Positions 1 to 8,188 of a stretch of DNA of 32,325 nt are shown here, in pieces. Positions within the stretch are counted from its first letter, which is position 1; each line of letters opens with the position of its first letter. The notes beneath the pieces are model-generated. The model saw nothing but the letters and a program-made list of their open reading frames with translations, was not told where the DNA came from and ran no database searches. The DNA comes from an uncultured Bacteroidota bacterium (GTDB lineage: Bacteria > Bacteroidota > Bacteroidia > Flavobacteriales > Flavobacteriaceae): positions 1 through 32,325 of the forward strand of contig CACLAD010000014.1 of assembly GCA_902604715.1 (NCBI GenBank), in the 5' to 3' direction. The position numbers and the translations under genes were made by a program.

Positions 1-1107
1 ATCTATCAAAAAATTTTCTAAAAAATATTTGTCACTAACATGGCGTATGCCTAAATTAATTTTTCCAAAAAAAACAGAATTGTAAACCACTCCAGCATGC
101 AAATTCAGAGAATTGAGCAGTATTTTATCGTTAATTTCCTGAGAAACGAAAGAATTACCAAAAAATTCGTCAGTTGATGATTGTTGAAATTTATATTTTT
201 TTTCTTCAAGAAAAATTACATTAAACAATTCCAAGCTTCTATCACTTATCGAATCTTTCTTGGTCAAAACATAAGATTGATCTATGTAAAACCTTTTTCC
301 CAAAAACTCATTATGAGCATTTTCAAAGTTTGGGTCAAAGACTCCTCTGTCAAGAAATTGACTGTTTCCATTTTCAAAATTTGGAATATCAGAATTATTT
401 ATACCTCCGTTTTGTTCTGAAAAAAGCTTTTGGTTAGTGTAATGAGTTCTTAATCTATATTTCTTGTTTTTTGATAAATAGTTTGTACTTATCTTAAAAT
501 TTGAGCTGCTACTTATAAAATTTTGATAATTACCAAGTGATCTTAGACCTTTTCTTGAAATTGAAAAATTAAATTGACGAGAGGTATTAACAGAATACAC
601 AGCATCAAGTAATTGCCCTTGTTCGAATACCGACCTGTACATTAATTCTGTAAATGGAGTTGGTAGGTCGTAATAAACAACATCGTCGACAGAATCATAC
701 GAATAATATTTATTTGAAGCTCCCATTTTTGGTGTAATTGAATTTATTCCAGAAAATGACAATGTGTTGTAGGCCACACCTGTGTTAGAAAATGAAATCA
801 AATCAAAATTATCTTTTCTTAAAAAATTTATTTTATGATATTTCTCAATCGTTAGAGAAGTGTCAACTGAAATAGTATCATTTGCCCTTGTGATGATTAA
901 ATAATCCTGAATTTTAGCATCAGGATTCTTATTAAGCTTGGTGCTTCTATTACCAAATTTGCTCATCAAAGAATCCGTAATTGGAGAATTTTGTAAATTA
1001 CTTGCACGGTCAAGTTCTTGTGATGGAGCTTTTGGCATCTGAAAATCCTGTCCAAAATTTGGAAAGTAACATGAAATAACCAAAATTAAAAATAAGTAAT
1101 ATTTCAT
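1..1107 (-). CDS. Putative porin (Porin_10-like), 3' end cut by window edge
   Basis: The reading frame is open from an ATG at 1107 to base 1 (369 codons) with no stop, so the C-terminal part lies outside the window. The N-terminus is a signal peptide (MKYYLFLILVISCYF...). About residues 50-100 carry the segment DYLIITRANDTISVDTSLT followed by HKINFLRKDNFDL, which I recognise from Bacteroidota 'putative porin' proteins (Porin_10 family, outer-membrane beta barrel). The rest is rich in alternating polar and aromatic residues, as expected of barrel strands. It is divergent to rnhB, and a TAnnTTTG box lies 18 bases before the ATG. Family knowledge suggests an outer-membrane channel; the substrate is unknown. 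Confidence 0.8.
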   Translation of the reverse strand, partial: MKYYLFLILVISCYFPNFGQDFQMPKAPSQELDRASNLQNSPITDSLMSKFGNRSTKLNKNPDAKIQDYLIITRANDTISVDTSLTIEKYHKINFLRKDNFDLISFSNTGVAYNTLSFSGINSITPKMGASNKYYSYDSVDDVVYYDLPTPFTELMYRSVFEQGQLLDAVYSVNTSRQFNFSISRKGLRSLGNYQNFISSSSNFKISTNYLSKNKKYRLRTHYTNQKLFSEQNGGINNSDIPNFENGNSQFLDRGVFDPNFENAHNEFLGKRFYIDQSYVLTKKDSISDRSLELFNVIFLEEKKYKFQQSSTDEFFGNSFVSQEINDKILLNSLNLHAGVVYNSVFFGKINLGIRHVSDKYFLENFLID

Positions 1108-1124
1108 TTTTTCGAATATCGTTA

Positions 1125-1132
1125 CAAAATTA
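1125..1132 (-). promoter_or_regulatory. Putative -7 box (TAATTTTG) for the porin gene
   Basis: On the minus strand this reads TAATTTTG, an exact match to the Bacteroidota -7 consensus TAnnTTTG, ending 17 bases before the porin ATG. No TTG/TTTG element lies at a usual distance upstream, so only the -7 half is supported. Confidence 0.45.
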
Positions 1133-1171
1133 ATCAGAAACCAATTAACTAATGATAATTAACAAATTTTT

Positions 1172-1771
1172 ATGCTGAAATCTAAATACAGTGCATTCGA
1201 ACTTGAGTGTGGCATAGATGAGGCCGGCAGAGGTTGTTTAGCCGGTCCCGTTACAGCGGCTGCAGTTATTTTAAAACCTGATTTTTATCACAAATTAATT
1301 GATGATTCAAAGAAACTTTCAATGACTGACAGAGAAAAATTATCAGAAATTATTATTCAAAATTCAATTTCATTTAGTGTTCAGAATGTATTCCCAAATA
1401 AAATCGACGAAGTAAATATTCTTAACGCATCAATTTTAGCAATGCACAAATGCATAAAGAATCTAAGTATCAAGCCTGAATTTTTAATTATTGATGGAAA
1501 TAAATTTAAAAATTATGATGGGATTCAACATAAAACAATAGTTAAGGGAGACGCTAAATACCTTAGTATTGCCTCGGCTTCAATTTTAGCTAAACATTCA
1601 AGAGATTCTTATATGAAAAAAATTTCTAAAAAGTTTCCAAACTATCTTTGGTTTAAAAACAAGGGTTATCCAACTAAGGAGCATAAAGAAGCTTTAAAAA
1701 AGTATGGCGTTACAAAATACCACAGAAAAAGTTTCAAGCTTTTTGATGAACAATTAACAATTGATTTTTAA
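1172..1771 (+). CDS. rnhB: Ribonuclease HII
   Basis: RNase HII cleaves the RNA strand of RNA-DNA hybrids and starts removal of ribonucleotides misincorporated in DNA. The 199-residue length is normal. The signature GIDEAGRGCLAGPV sits at residues 14-27 with catalytic D16 and E17; LIIDGN supplies D108; and the ASILAKHSRD segment supplies D145, so all four acidic catalytic residues are present. The GRG loop (19-21) used for recognising the ribonucleotide junction is intact. The gene is divergent from the porin and 23 bases upstream of a lipoprotein gene on the same strand, likely cotranscribed. The ATG start gives the expected short lead before the first motif. Confidence 0.97.
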   Translation: MLKSKYSAFELECGIDEAGRGCLAGPVTAAAVILKPDFYHKLIDDSKKLSMTDREKLSEIIIQNSISFSVQNVFPNKIDEVNILNASILAMHKCIKNLSIKPEFLIIDGNKFKNYDGIQHKTIVKGDAKYLSIASASILAKHSRDSYMKKISKKFPNYLWFKNKGYPTKEHKEALKKYGVTKYHRKSFKLFDEQLTIDF

Positions 1772-1794
1772 TTTAGTAAGTGGTTAATGTATTT

Positions 1795-3294
1795 ATGAGA
1801 AACAAATTATTAATTATTCTGATATTCTTTATTTTTTCTGCGTGTGAAAAAATTATAAAAAAAGAAATTAATTCTTATGACCTAATAACCGAAAATTCAA
1901 AAGTAATCATTTCAATAAAGAACATAGGAAAGTTCAAAAATAGTATAGATAATAACGGCTACTTAAATTCACTTGTAAACTCAAATGTGACATTAAAGAA
2001 TTTAGTCTCACAAATATCTTTGATAAACGATGATAAAGAGATTGTAATTGGACTTTACGAAGTCGATGGTCCTCTTCAGTATGATATCATTGGGTTAGAA
2101 ATTATGAATGATAGCATTACAGATAAAAAATTAAAATATGATGAAATTGATATCATTTCAAGTAATAACAAACTTATACCTGTGATTAATAATAATTATT
2201 TTGGTAAAAAATTTCAAAAAATTAATCAAACAAATATCAATTTTAGTGTAGCACTTGATAGTCTTTATACCGATAAACTATTAGCCAAACTTTTCAATAT
2301 AGAATCGAAGGATTTGAATAGAAATTTAATCTTAAATATTGATGCATCAAACAATCTGATTTCTGTAAATGGAGTGGTTGATAATTATTCTTTTGATATT
2401 CAAAAAAATGATGAAAAATTAGCTATTCAAGAGATGATTAGCTCAGAAAAAGAATTGTATTTTGATTTTAAAAATGATTTAATTGAGGATTATGATCTAA
2501 TCAGCTCAAATCTTGAAAATAACCTAAACATCTTCGACTTTGAGTCTTCAGGTTCAAATTCAGAATACTACAAAATATTCCAATTAAAGAAAGGGGATAA
2601 AATCTTAAATATCAATGGTTATATTTCAGATTTTAAAAATGAACCTTCAAACTCATTGATTGACTTAAAATTTGAATCAGGGATTACTAATGATATTGTT
2701 CTCGGTCCACTTATCGTAAAAAATCACATAAATAATACTAATGAAGTTCTTATTCAAGATTCTAAAAATATTTTGTACCTAATAAATGATCGTGGACAAG
2801 TCGAATGGACAAGAGAAATTGATGGTAAAATTATTAAAGAAATAAATCAAATTGATAGCTATAAAAATGGAAAACTTCAATATGTTTTTGCAACGGAAAA
2901 ATCATTGAACTTATTAGACAGAAAAGGACGAGATGTAGGGAAATTTCCTTTAAAATTTAAGGATAAGATAACAAGTCCAGTCTCAGTATTTGATTATGAC
3001 AAGAATAAAAACTATAGACTATTAATAACACAAAACAATGAGTTATTTATGTTTGATTCAAAGGGAAGCAGGGTAAGAGGATTTGATTACAACAAAAAAA
3101 ATAAAATAGTAACAACGCCAAAACATTTTAGAATCGGCAATAAAGACATAATTGTATTTAAAACAACTGACCAATTAACTATTCTAAATCGAAGAGGTGC
3201 TGTAAGAATTAATGCGAAAACTCTACATAACTATTCTAGTGATGATGTATTTAAATATCAAAATTTTCTTGTCACCAGTACACTAAAAAAATGA
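1795..3294 (+). CDS. Propeller-like lipoprotein, 5' part of a frameshifted gene
   Basis: This is the main part of a gene whose frame breaks at an A7 run (3285-3291), giving TGA at 3292. I chose the ATG at 1795 rather than the in-frame GTG at 1780 because it starts directly at a lipoprotein signal (MRNKLLIILIFFIFSAC, lipid Cys17). The first half has no domain I recognise. The second half carries repeated blade-like units of the form 'N-hydrophobic-x-L-hydrophobic-D-x-K/R-G', e.g. ILYLINDRGQVEW, LNLLDRKGRDVGKFPLKF and LFMFDSKGSRVRGF, suggesting a PQQ-like beta propeller on the outer or inner membrane. The frame continues at 3290 after skipping one base; the joined protein would be 622 residues. 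It follows rnhB, as a lipoprotein of this type does in related genomes as far as I recall. Function unknown. Confidence 0.8.
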   Translation: MRNKLLIILIFFIFSACEKIIKKEINSYDLITENSKVIISIKNIGKFKNSIDNNGYLNSLVNSNVTLKNLVSQISLINDDKEIVIGLYEVDGPLQYDIIGLEIMNDSITDKKLKYDEIDIISSNNKLIPVINNNYFGKKFQKINQTNINFSVALDSLYTDKLLAKLFNIESKDLNRNLILNIDASNNLISVNGVVDNYSFDIQKNDEKLAIQEMISSEKELYFDFKNDLIEDYDLISSNLENNLNIFDFESSGSNSEYYKIFQLKKGDKILNINGYISDFKNEPSNSLIDLKFESGITNDIVLGPLIVKNHINNTNEVLIQDSKNILYLINDRGQVEWTREIDGKIIKEINQIDSYKNGKLQYVFATEKSLNLLDRKGRDVGKFPLKFKDKITSPVSVFDYDKNKNYRLLITQNNELFMFDSKGSRVRGFDYNKKNKIVTTPKHFRIGNKDIIVFKTTDQLTILNRRGAVRINAKTLHNYSSDDVFKYQNFLVTSTLKK

Positions 3295-3298
3295 AATT

Positions 3299-3664
3299 GT
3301 GAAAATAGATATGAAGGGAAATACGAAACTGCAAGAGCCAATGCCTATTAATAGCAAGGTAATAAGTGACAAAGAAACAATGTTTACTTTACAAAAAAAT
3401 ATTTTATCAAATTCAAAAATCAATATTGAAATCCCATTTGGAAAATATGAAGATTTTAAAATTTTCTCTGGAAATGATAAAATTTATGTAAATATATTTG
3501 ATTCACAAAACAATAAAATTTATTTATTTGATAAAGAATTAAACTTGATTAAAGGTTTTCCAATTTCTTCAAAAGATAATGCTCATTTTATGATTGATAA
3601 AAGTAGTATTGAATTTACAACACTCACAGAGAATAAAAATATCCGATACCAAATTGTTAAATAA
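3299..3664 (+). pseudogene. C-terminal fragment of the same lipoprotein, out of frame
   Basis: The 121-codon open frame (possible GTG at 3299) continues the propeller of the upstream gene: NEIVKIDMKGNT (frame read from 3290) and KIYLFDKELNLIKGFP match the blade pattern seen upstream. It has no signal peptide and no start context of its own, so it is best read as the last blades of the upstream gene displaced by a single-base frameshift. Its 3' end overlaps the lipB 3' end by 8 bases on the other strand. Whether the gene is truly broken or the extra A is a sequencing error cannot be settled from one sequence. Confidence 0.8.
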
Positions 3665-4355
3665 ATTGAGAATTAAACGTTTTTGAAAAACAACTTTTTA
3701 ATGCCGCTTTTATCTTTTTAATATCCATTTCAGTCATATTTAATTCTTTATTCATCGATGTTACAATATTATCAGTAAGACCGCAAGGGATAATATTATT
3801 GAAATAATCTAAGTCAACATTTACATTTAGTGCGAAACCATGCATTGTTACCCATCTACTGGCACGAACGCCCATTGCACAAATTTTTTTTGGAAAGGGT
3901 GTGTCAATATCAATCCAAACACCTGTTTTGCCATCATTCCTTTCACCTTTGATTCCAAAATTATCTAAAGTTTGAATAACAGTCTGCTCCAAAAAACGCA
4001 AATACTTATGGATATCAGTGAAAAAATTTTCTAGATCCAAAATCGGATAACCAACAATTTGACCAGGACCATGATAAGTAATATCACCTCCTCTATTAAT
4101 TTTGTAAAAACTCGCATTTTTGTTTTTTAACTGATTTTCATCTATTAATAAATTTGAATAATTACCACTTTTTCCTAAAGTATAAACATGTGGATGTTCA
4201 ACAAATAAAAAATAGTTGGGTGTTTTTATATTTGTATTGTTCTTTCTATTTTTTTTCTTTATTTCAACTATTTCATCAAATAAATTTTGTTGAAAGTCCC
4301 ATGCTTCCTTATAATCCATAGTTCCCAAATCAATAAATTTAATTTGCCTATTCAT
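3657..4355 (-). CDS. lipB: Octanoyltransferase LipB
   Basis: LipB transfers octanoate from acyl carrier protein to the lipoyl domains of 2-oxoacid dehydrogenases and GcvH in the cytoplasm, the first step of lipoate synthesis. The 232-residue protein has the family signature RGGDITYHGPGQ at 88-99, the PKKICAMG segment with conserved Lys157, and the catalytic cysteine in IIPCGL (Cys191). The ATG at 4355 overlaps by one base the stop of the yqaE-like gene upstream (TAATG), so translation is probably coupled to that gene. No lipA is in the window. Confidence 0.95.
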   Translation of the reverse strand: MNRQIKFIDLGTMDYKEAWDFQQNLFDEIVEIKKKNRKNNTNIKTPNYFLFVEHPHVYTLGKSGNYSNLLIDENQLKNKNASFYKINRGGDITYHGPGQIVGYPILDLENFFTDIHKYLRFLEQTVIQTLDNFGIKGERNDGKTGVWIDIDTPFPKKICAMGVRASRWVTMHGFALNVNVDLDYFNNIIPCGLTDNIVTSMNKELNMTEMDIKKIKAALKSCFSKTFNSQFI

Positions 4356-4516
4356 TATTGATTTTTTGGATTATTTAAAATAACAAGTGCAGCAATAACT
4401 CCAGGCACCCAACCACATATCCAGAGAATAAAGACAATTAAGATAGATCCACAACCTTTATCGATTACGGCAAATGGCGGACACAAAATGGATAAAAAGA
4501 CCCTGAATAAACTCAT
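4355..4516 (-). CDS. YqaE/Pmp3-family (UPF0057) small membrane protein
   Basis: A 53-residue frame from ATG at 4516 to TAA at 4355 is too short for many ORF cut-offs but is clearly real. It reads MSLFRVFLSILCPPFAVIDK, then a glycine-cysteine turn, then IVFILWICGWVPGVIAALVI. Two hydrophobic helices with the CPPFAV motif in the first and the WxPGxIHA-like GWVPGVIAAL in the second are the hallmark of the Pmp3/YqaE family, which in yeast and plants affects membrane potential and salt tolerance; the bacterial role is not well known. The usual His after PGxI is Ala here. The stop codon overlaps the lipB start (TAATG). Upstream, TAAATATA at 4532-4539 reads TATATTTA on this strand, a 7-of-8 match to TAnnTTTG. 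Confidence 0.88.
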   Translation of the reverse strand: MSLFRVFLSILCPPFAVIDKGCGSILIVFILWICGWVPGVIAALVILNNPKNQ

Positions 4517-4588
4517 AAAAAAGAATTGATGTAAATATAGTTATCTTTTAAAAATTAATTGGTTATTCATTTTTATTTCAATTAAAAG

Positions 4589-4596
4589 TATATTTG
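4589..4596 (+). promoter_or_regulatory. Putative -7 box (TATATTTG) for lysS
   Basis: Exact TAnnTTTG match, 21 bases before the lysS ATG, in the divergent yqaE/lysS spacer. No TTG lies at 17-23 bases upstream (the nearest is 27 away), so the -33 half is not clear. Confidence 0.5.
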
Positions 4597-4617
4597 TAAA
4601 ATAACAACTTTCAATGG

Positions 4618-6309
4618 ATGGAATTTAGCGAACAGGAATTAGTAAGAAGAGATAAATTAAAAAAAATTAGAGACTTAGGCATCGACCCTTATCCAGCAGA
4701 ATTGTTCCCAGTTTCTGACTACTCTAATGAAATTAAAAATAACTTTCAAATTGATAAAAAAGTTGTTATCTCTGGACGTTTAATGTCAAGAAGAATCCAA
4801 GGAAACGCAAGCTTTGCTGAACTTCAAGACAGTAAAGGTAAGATCCAGCTCTACTTTAACAGAGATGAAATTTGTCCTGGAGAAAATAAAATTTTATATA
4901 ATGAACTATATAAAAAATTACTTGACATAGGTGATATTATCGGGGTTGAAGGAACTTTATTCAAAACTAAAGTTGGAGAAAAAACAGTTTTGGTTAAAAA
5001 CTTCAAATTACTCTCAAAATCTCTGAGACCGTTACCGTTGCCAAAGGAAGATAGTGAAGGAAATTTATATGATGAATTCAATGACCCTGAGCTAAGATAT
5101 CGTCAAAGATATGTTGATTTAATTGTCAATTCTGATGTTAGAGAAACCTTTGTCAAGAGGACCTTAATTACAAATAGTATTCGTGATTTTTTGAATGACA
5201 GAGAATATCTTGAAGTAGAAACACCAATATTACAACCAATTCCAGGTGGAGCTACTGCAAGACCATTTTTAACACATCACAATGCATTAAATATTCCTCT
5301 TTATCTAAGAATTGCAAACGAATTATATCTAAAAAGGCTAATTGTAGGCGGCTTTGACGGAGTTTATGAATTTGCTAAGGATTTTAGAAATGAGGGTATG
5401 GACAGAACTCATAATCCAGAATTTACAATTCTTGAGCTATATGTTTCTTACAAAGATTATCACTGGATGATGGAAATGACCGAGCAATTATTGGAAAAAG
5501 TATCCATTGATTCAACAGGTAATACCAAGGTTAAAGTTGGTGATAACACAATTGATTTTAAGGCTCCCTATGAAAGAATTACAATTTATGATGCCATCAA
5601 AAAATTTACTGGTATTGATATTTCTAAAATGGACGAATCAATGTTAAGAAATACAGCTAAAGATTTAAATATTGAAATTGATGATACTATGGGTAAAGGG
5701 AAGTTAATTGATTCAATATTTGGGGACAAGTGTGAGCCAAATTTTATACAACCAACATTCATTATGGACTACCCAAAAGAGATGAGTCCACTTACAAAAG
5801 TACACAGGGAGAACAATGACTTAACTGAAAGATTTGAGTTGATTGTTAATGGTAAGGAAATCGCAAATGCATATAGTGAGTTAAATGACCCAATAGACCA
5901 AAAAGAAAGATTTGAAAAACAGCTTGAATTATCAAAAAAAGGGGATCAAGAAGCTAGTGAGTTTATAGATTATGATTTTTTAAGAGCTCTTGAGTATGGG
6001 ATGCCTCCTACTTCTGGAATTGGAATCGGAATTGATAGATTAGTAATGCTAATGACAGATAACTTATCGATACAAGAAGTAATATTTTTTCCTCAAATGA
6101 GACCTGAGAAAAAGAAAATTTCAATGAACGAGAGTGAAAAATTAGTTTATGAAAATATTTCCAAGGAAAATCAATTGATTGGAGTGATAAAAGATAAAAT
6201 TGAAATCAGCAATAAAGCATGGGATAAGGCCATTAAGTCACTAAGAAAATTGGAGCTCATTAAAGTTGAAAAAATTGAAAACGATATTTATATATCAAAA
6301 ATTAATTGA
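4618..6309 (+). CDS. lysS: Lysyl-tRNA synthetase, class II
   Basis: The enzyme charges tRNA-Lys in the cytoplasm. At 563 residues it has the N-terminal anticodon-binding OB fold (about 50-150, VVISGRLMSRRIQGNASF...), then the class II catalytic core: motif 1 near 170-200 with the PILQPIPGGATARPF segment, motif 2 FRNEGMDRTHNPEFT, the EIANAYSELNDP segment, and motif 3 GIGIGIDRLVML. About 65 residues extend beyond the core after FPQMRPE, an extension I associate with Bacteroidota LysRS. An overlapping ATG at 4614 is out of frame, so the ATG at 4618 is the start. Confidence 0.97.
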   Translation: MEFSEQELVRRDKLKKIRDLGIDPYPAELFPVSDYSNEIKNNFQIDKKVVISGRLMSRRIQGNASFAELQDSKGKIQLYFNRDEICPGENKILYNELYKKLLDIGDIIGVEGTLFKTKVGEKTVLVKNFKLLSKSLRPLPLPKEDSEGNLYDEFNDPELRYRQRYVDLIVNSDVRETFVKRTLITNSIRDFLNDREYLEVETPILQPIPGGATARPFLTHHNALNIPLYLRIANELYLKRLIVGGFDGVYEFAKDFRNEGMDRTHNPEFTILELYVSYKDYHWMMEMTEQLLEKVSIDSTGNTKVKVGDNTIDFKAPYERITIYDAIKKFTGIDISKMDESMLRNTAKDLNIEIDDTMGKGKLIDSIFGDKCEPNFIQPTFIMDYPKEMSPLTKVHRENNDLTERFELIVNGKEIANAYSELNDPIDQKERFEKQLELSKKGDQEASEFIDYDFLRALEYGMPPTSGIGIGIDRLVMLMTDNLSIQEVIFFPQMRPEKKKISMNESEKLVYENISKENQLIGVIKDKIEISNKAWDKAIKSLRKLELIKVEKIENDIYISKIN

Positions 6310-6332
6310 CTATATTTATTAAAATTCACATC

Positions 6333-6653
6333 ATGAGAAAACTCTTAGTAAGCTTTACATTTTTAATCTTTACTTCGTATTTTTCGTTTAGTTCTAACGA
6401 TTATAAATCAATTGAAGAAGTTAAATCATTAAACTATGAACTCTTTGAAGAGATTGGGCTAGATGAAAATAAAATTAATTTCGTTAGTCGAGTCATTTAC
6501 TCAACATATAAAAAGGCACAGTATATGGCATCTGAAGGTGCTACTTCTCAAAAAGCAGTTTTTCTCGACAAAGAAGCTGAGGAAATGCTCTTAAGGGTTT
6601 TGACTCAAAGTGAACTTAAGGCATTTAATGCTGTAAAGCACAAGTTAAAATAA
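6333..6653 (+). CDS. Small secreted helical protein, function unknown (paralogue of the 11322 gene?)
   Basis: I chose the ATG at 6333 over an upstream in-frame start at 6306 because it begins directly with a signal peptide (MRKLLVSFTFLIFTSYFSFS). The 106-residue product is mostly predicted helix after cleavage, ending in LLRVLTQSELKAFNAVKHKL. That end resembles the 'ILT..Q...Y' pattern of Spy/CpxP-type periplasmic chaperones, but I do not claim membership. Length and sequence pattern match the protein encoded at 11322-11642, with which it aligns end to end with a single one-residue gap over the mature part. It follows lysS by 23 bases and precedes the Smr-like gene by 10 bases, so readthrough from lysS is likely. 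Confidence 0.72.
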   Translation: MRKLLVSFTFLIFTSYFSFSSNDYKSIEEVKSLNYELFEEIGLDENKINFVSRVIYSTYKKAQYMASEGATSQKAVFLDKEAEEMLLRVLTQSELKAFNAVKHKLK

Positions 6654-6663
6654 ACCATCATTC

Positions 6664-6894
6664 TTGCTAAAAATTGATTTGCACGGTATGACCTATGCAA
6701 AGGTCGAAGAGATACTGCCAGAGTGGATAATCACTAATTATAACAACGGACATGATGACTTTGAAATAATAACTGGTAATAGCTATAGAATGAAAAGTTT
6801 AGTGAAAAAAATCTGTTCAGAAAATGGATTCATAGCCATTGAAAATTTCAATGGAAATTCCGGTTCCTTGACTGTTGGCATTGATAAAATTTAA
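6664..6894 (+). CDS. Small Smr-like domain protein
   Basis: This 76-residue protein consists of one domain resembling the Smr (small MutS-related) fold: LKIDLHGMTYAKVEEIL at the N-terminus carries the DLHG motif, and EIITGNSYRMKSLVKKICSE corresponds to the 'xHGKGxGxLR' part, though the usual HGxG is replaced by TGNS. Smr domains bind or nick nucleic acid; a stand-alone domain of this size could be an RNA endonuclease or binding protein, and the altered motif makes catalysis uncertain. The only start available is TTG at 6664, because an in-frame stop lies at 6646 and no ATG comes before the DLHG motif. Confidence 0.68.
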   Translation: MLKIDLHGMTYAKVEEILPEWIITNYNNGHDDFEIITGNSYRMKSLVKKICSENGFIAIENFNGNSGSLTVGIDKI

Positions 6895-6924
6895 TTACCA
6901 TATTATTAATGATATTAAATCGAC

Positions 6925-6952
6925 AATTTTTTCAATTTTTAATGAAAAAATT
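6925..6952. terminator. AT-only hairpin after the Smr-like gene
   Basis: A perfect 10-bp inverted repeat (AATTTTTTCA / TGAAAAAATT) with an 8-base loop lies 31 bases after the Smr-like stop. It has only one G-C pair and is in very AT-rich DNA, so it could be a weak terminator or chance. The remaining spacer 6895-7056 (162 bases) holds no gene; TATATTTT at 7015-7022 is a 7-of-8 match to the -7 consensus in front of the T9SS gene. Confidence 0.25.
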
Positions 6953-7056
6953 TGAAAAAATAATATCAGACATTATAATATCCAATACATTTTGGTTTGA
7001 AAGTTAACAAATTTTATATTTTCACCATTCTAATCTCTTTAAAACATAATATAAAC

Positions 7057-7548
7057 ATGAGAATTAATCTTAGTTTAACCATTATATTAATTTTGTTTTT
7101 TCAAATTTCTAATTCCCAAGAATTAGTTCGTGAAATGATTTCAAGTCAAGGAAATAGTGTCCTGCTAGAATCAGGTCATTATGTTTCTCAAACAATTGGT
7201 CAACAATCAATTACAGGAAATTATGATGGTCAAAATAAAGTTATTCAAGGGTTTCAACAACCATATTGGAAATATTTAATATCCAATTCAGAAGTTCTAG
7301 ACTCAATAGAAATCAGCCATTATCCGAATCCAGTCATTACAAATCTTAACTTTAATTTCTCCAACTACAACGATGGGGTAACTAATGTTTTGGTATTTGA
7401 TTTTTCGGGCAGACTTGTGATGGAAAGATCTCTCAGCGTTGAATCTGGAACAGCACAATTAAATCTTTCTAGTATCCCTAGCGGATCCTACTTGGTATAC
7501 TTAAGAAATAATAAATTAAACTATTACACAAAAATTATAAAGAAATGA
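7057..7548 (+). CDS. Minimal T9SS cargo with type A sorting domain
   Basis: The preferred ATG at 7057 begins a signal peptide (MRINLSLTIILILFFQISNS, cleavage before QELV). The mature part is short: about 60 residues with SGHYVSQTIGQQSITG and IQGFQQPYW, a pattern I recognise in small Bacteroidota T9SS proteins, followed by a type A C-terminal sorting domain at 87-163 (SHYPNPV...VFDFSGRLV...L..IPSGSYLVYL...KIIKK). The sorting domain directs export across the outer membrane by T9SS and often attachment to the cell surface. An in-frame TTG at 6997 would place 20 residues before the signal and is rejected. The stop overlaps the next start (ATGA), so translation of the two is coupled. Confidence 0.85.
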   Translation: MRINLSLTIILILFFQISNSQELVREMISSQGNSVLLESGHYVSQTIGQQSITGNYDGQNKVIQGFQQPYWKYLISNSEVLDSIEISHYPNPVITNLNFNFSNYNDGVTNVLVFDFSGRLVMERSLSVESGTAQLNLSSIPSGSYLVYLRNNKLNYYTKIIKK

Positions 7549-8183
7549 AACAATTACTAAAACTATTTATTCTACTAATTGGAATAAATCTTTATTCCCA
7601 AGAGATCAACTTCTCTGTGGGAAGCAACTTTTCTGACTATTCATTTGAGGTAAACGAAAACTTTAGCGCAAGTGGAATGGGGTCATATGCTGAAATTGGC
7701 TACACAAAGTTACTTGGCAAAAAAACAAGCAAAAGCCTAAGCTACTCTGTAAGTTTAAATCTGAATGAATATAATGCATCAACTGGAAATATGGCAAGCT
7801 ATTATGAATGGCAAACAAGCTTTATTGGTGTTAAGAATTCAATTAATATTCCAGTTGTCACAATTGCTGACGTTATGAAGTTTGAACTTTCAGCTGGGGT
7901 TAATTTAAGCCATATAGTCAAGGGCAAGCAGCTGATTAATTCTATGGTTTATGATATATCAACTAACTCGGAGTTTGACGGACTAAATGCATGGACTGAT
8001 TTGGGAATAAGCTTAAAATTTGATTTAAAAGAAGATGTTAAGTTTGCAATCGGATATTCTATCTCAGATAATAAGCAATTAACCGGATCTAACGATTCTT
8101 TAATTTTTGATGAACAAGCTGTCGATAATGTTGAAATTAATAATGATAACATAAGACTAAGTCTCATTTACATACTAAACTAA
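7545..8183 (+). CDS. Outer-membrane beta-barrel protein, function unknown
   Basis: The 212-residue protein has a signal peptide (MKQLLKLFILLIGINLYSQ) and then alternating amphipathic strands, e.g. INFSVGSNFSDYSFEV, YAEIGYTKLLG, SLSYSVSLNLNEY, KFAIGYSIS, ending in NIRLSLIYIL, consistent with a small 8-10 strand outer-membrane barrel. The final residue is Asn rather than the usual Phe. Its start overlaps the T9SS cargo gene by 4 bases and it ends 5 bases before the fibre gene. It may anchor or insert that surface protein; this is inferred from position only. Confidence 0.75.
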   Translation: MKQLLKLFILLIGINLYSQEINFSVGSNFSDYSFEVNENFSASGMGSYAEIGYTKLLGKKTSKSLSYSVSLNLNEYNASTGNMASYYEWQTSFIGVKNSINIPVVTIADVMKFELSAGVNLSHIVKGKQLINSMVYDISTNSEFDGLNAWTDLGISLKFDLKEDVKFAIGYSISDNKQLTGSNDSLIFDEQAVDNVEINNDNIRLSLIYILN

Positions 8184-8188
8184 TAATT

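Noticed and set aside
181-420. 79-codon plus-strand frame at the left edge
   Set aside because: It is antisense to the putative porin frame, which is open through the whole region and has family motifs.
3285-3294. Programmed -1 ribosomal frameshift at A_AAA_AAA
   Set aside because: A -1 shift leads to the wrong frame; the downstream part needs +1 (or loss of one A).
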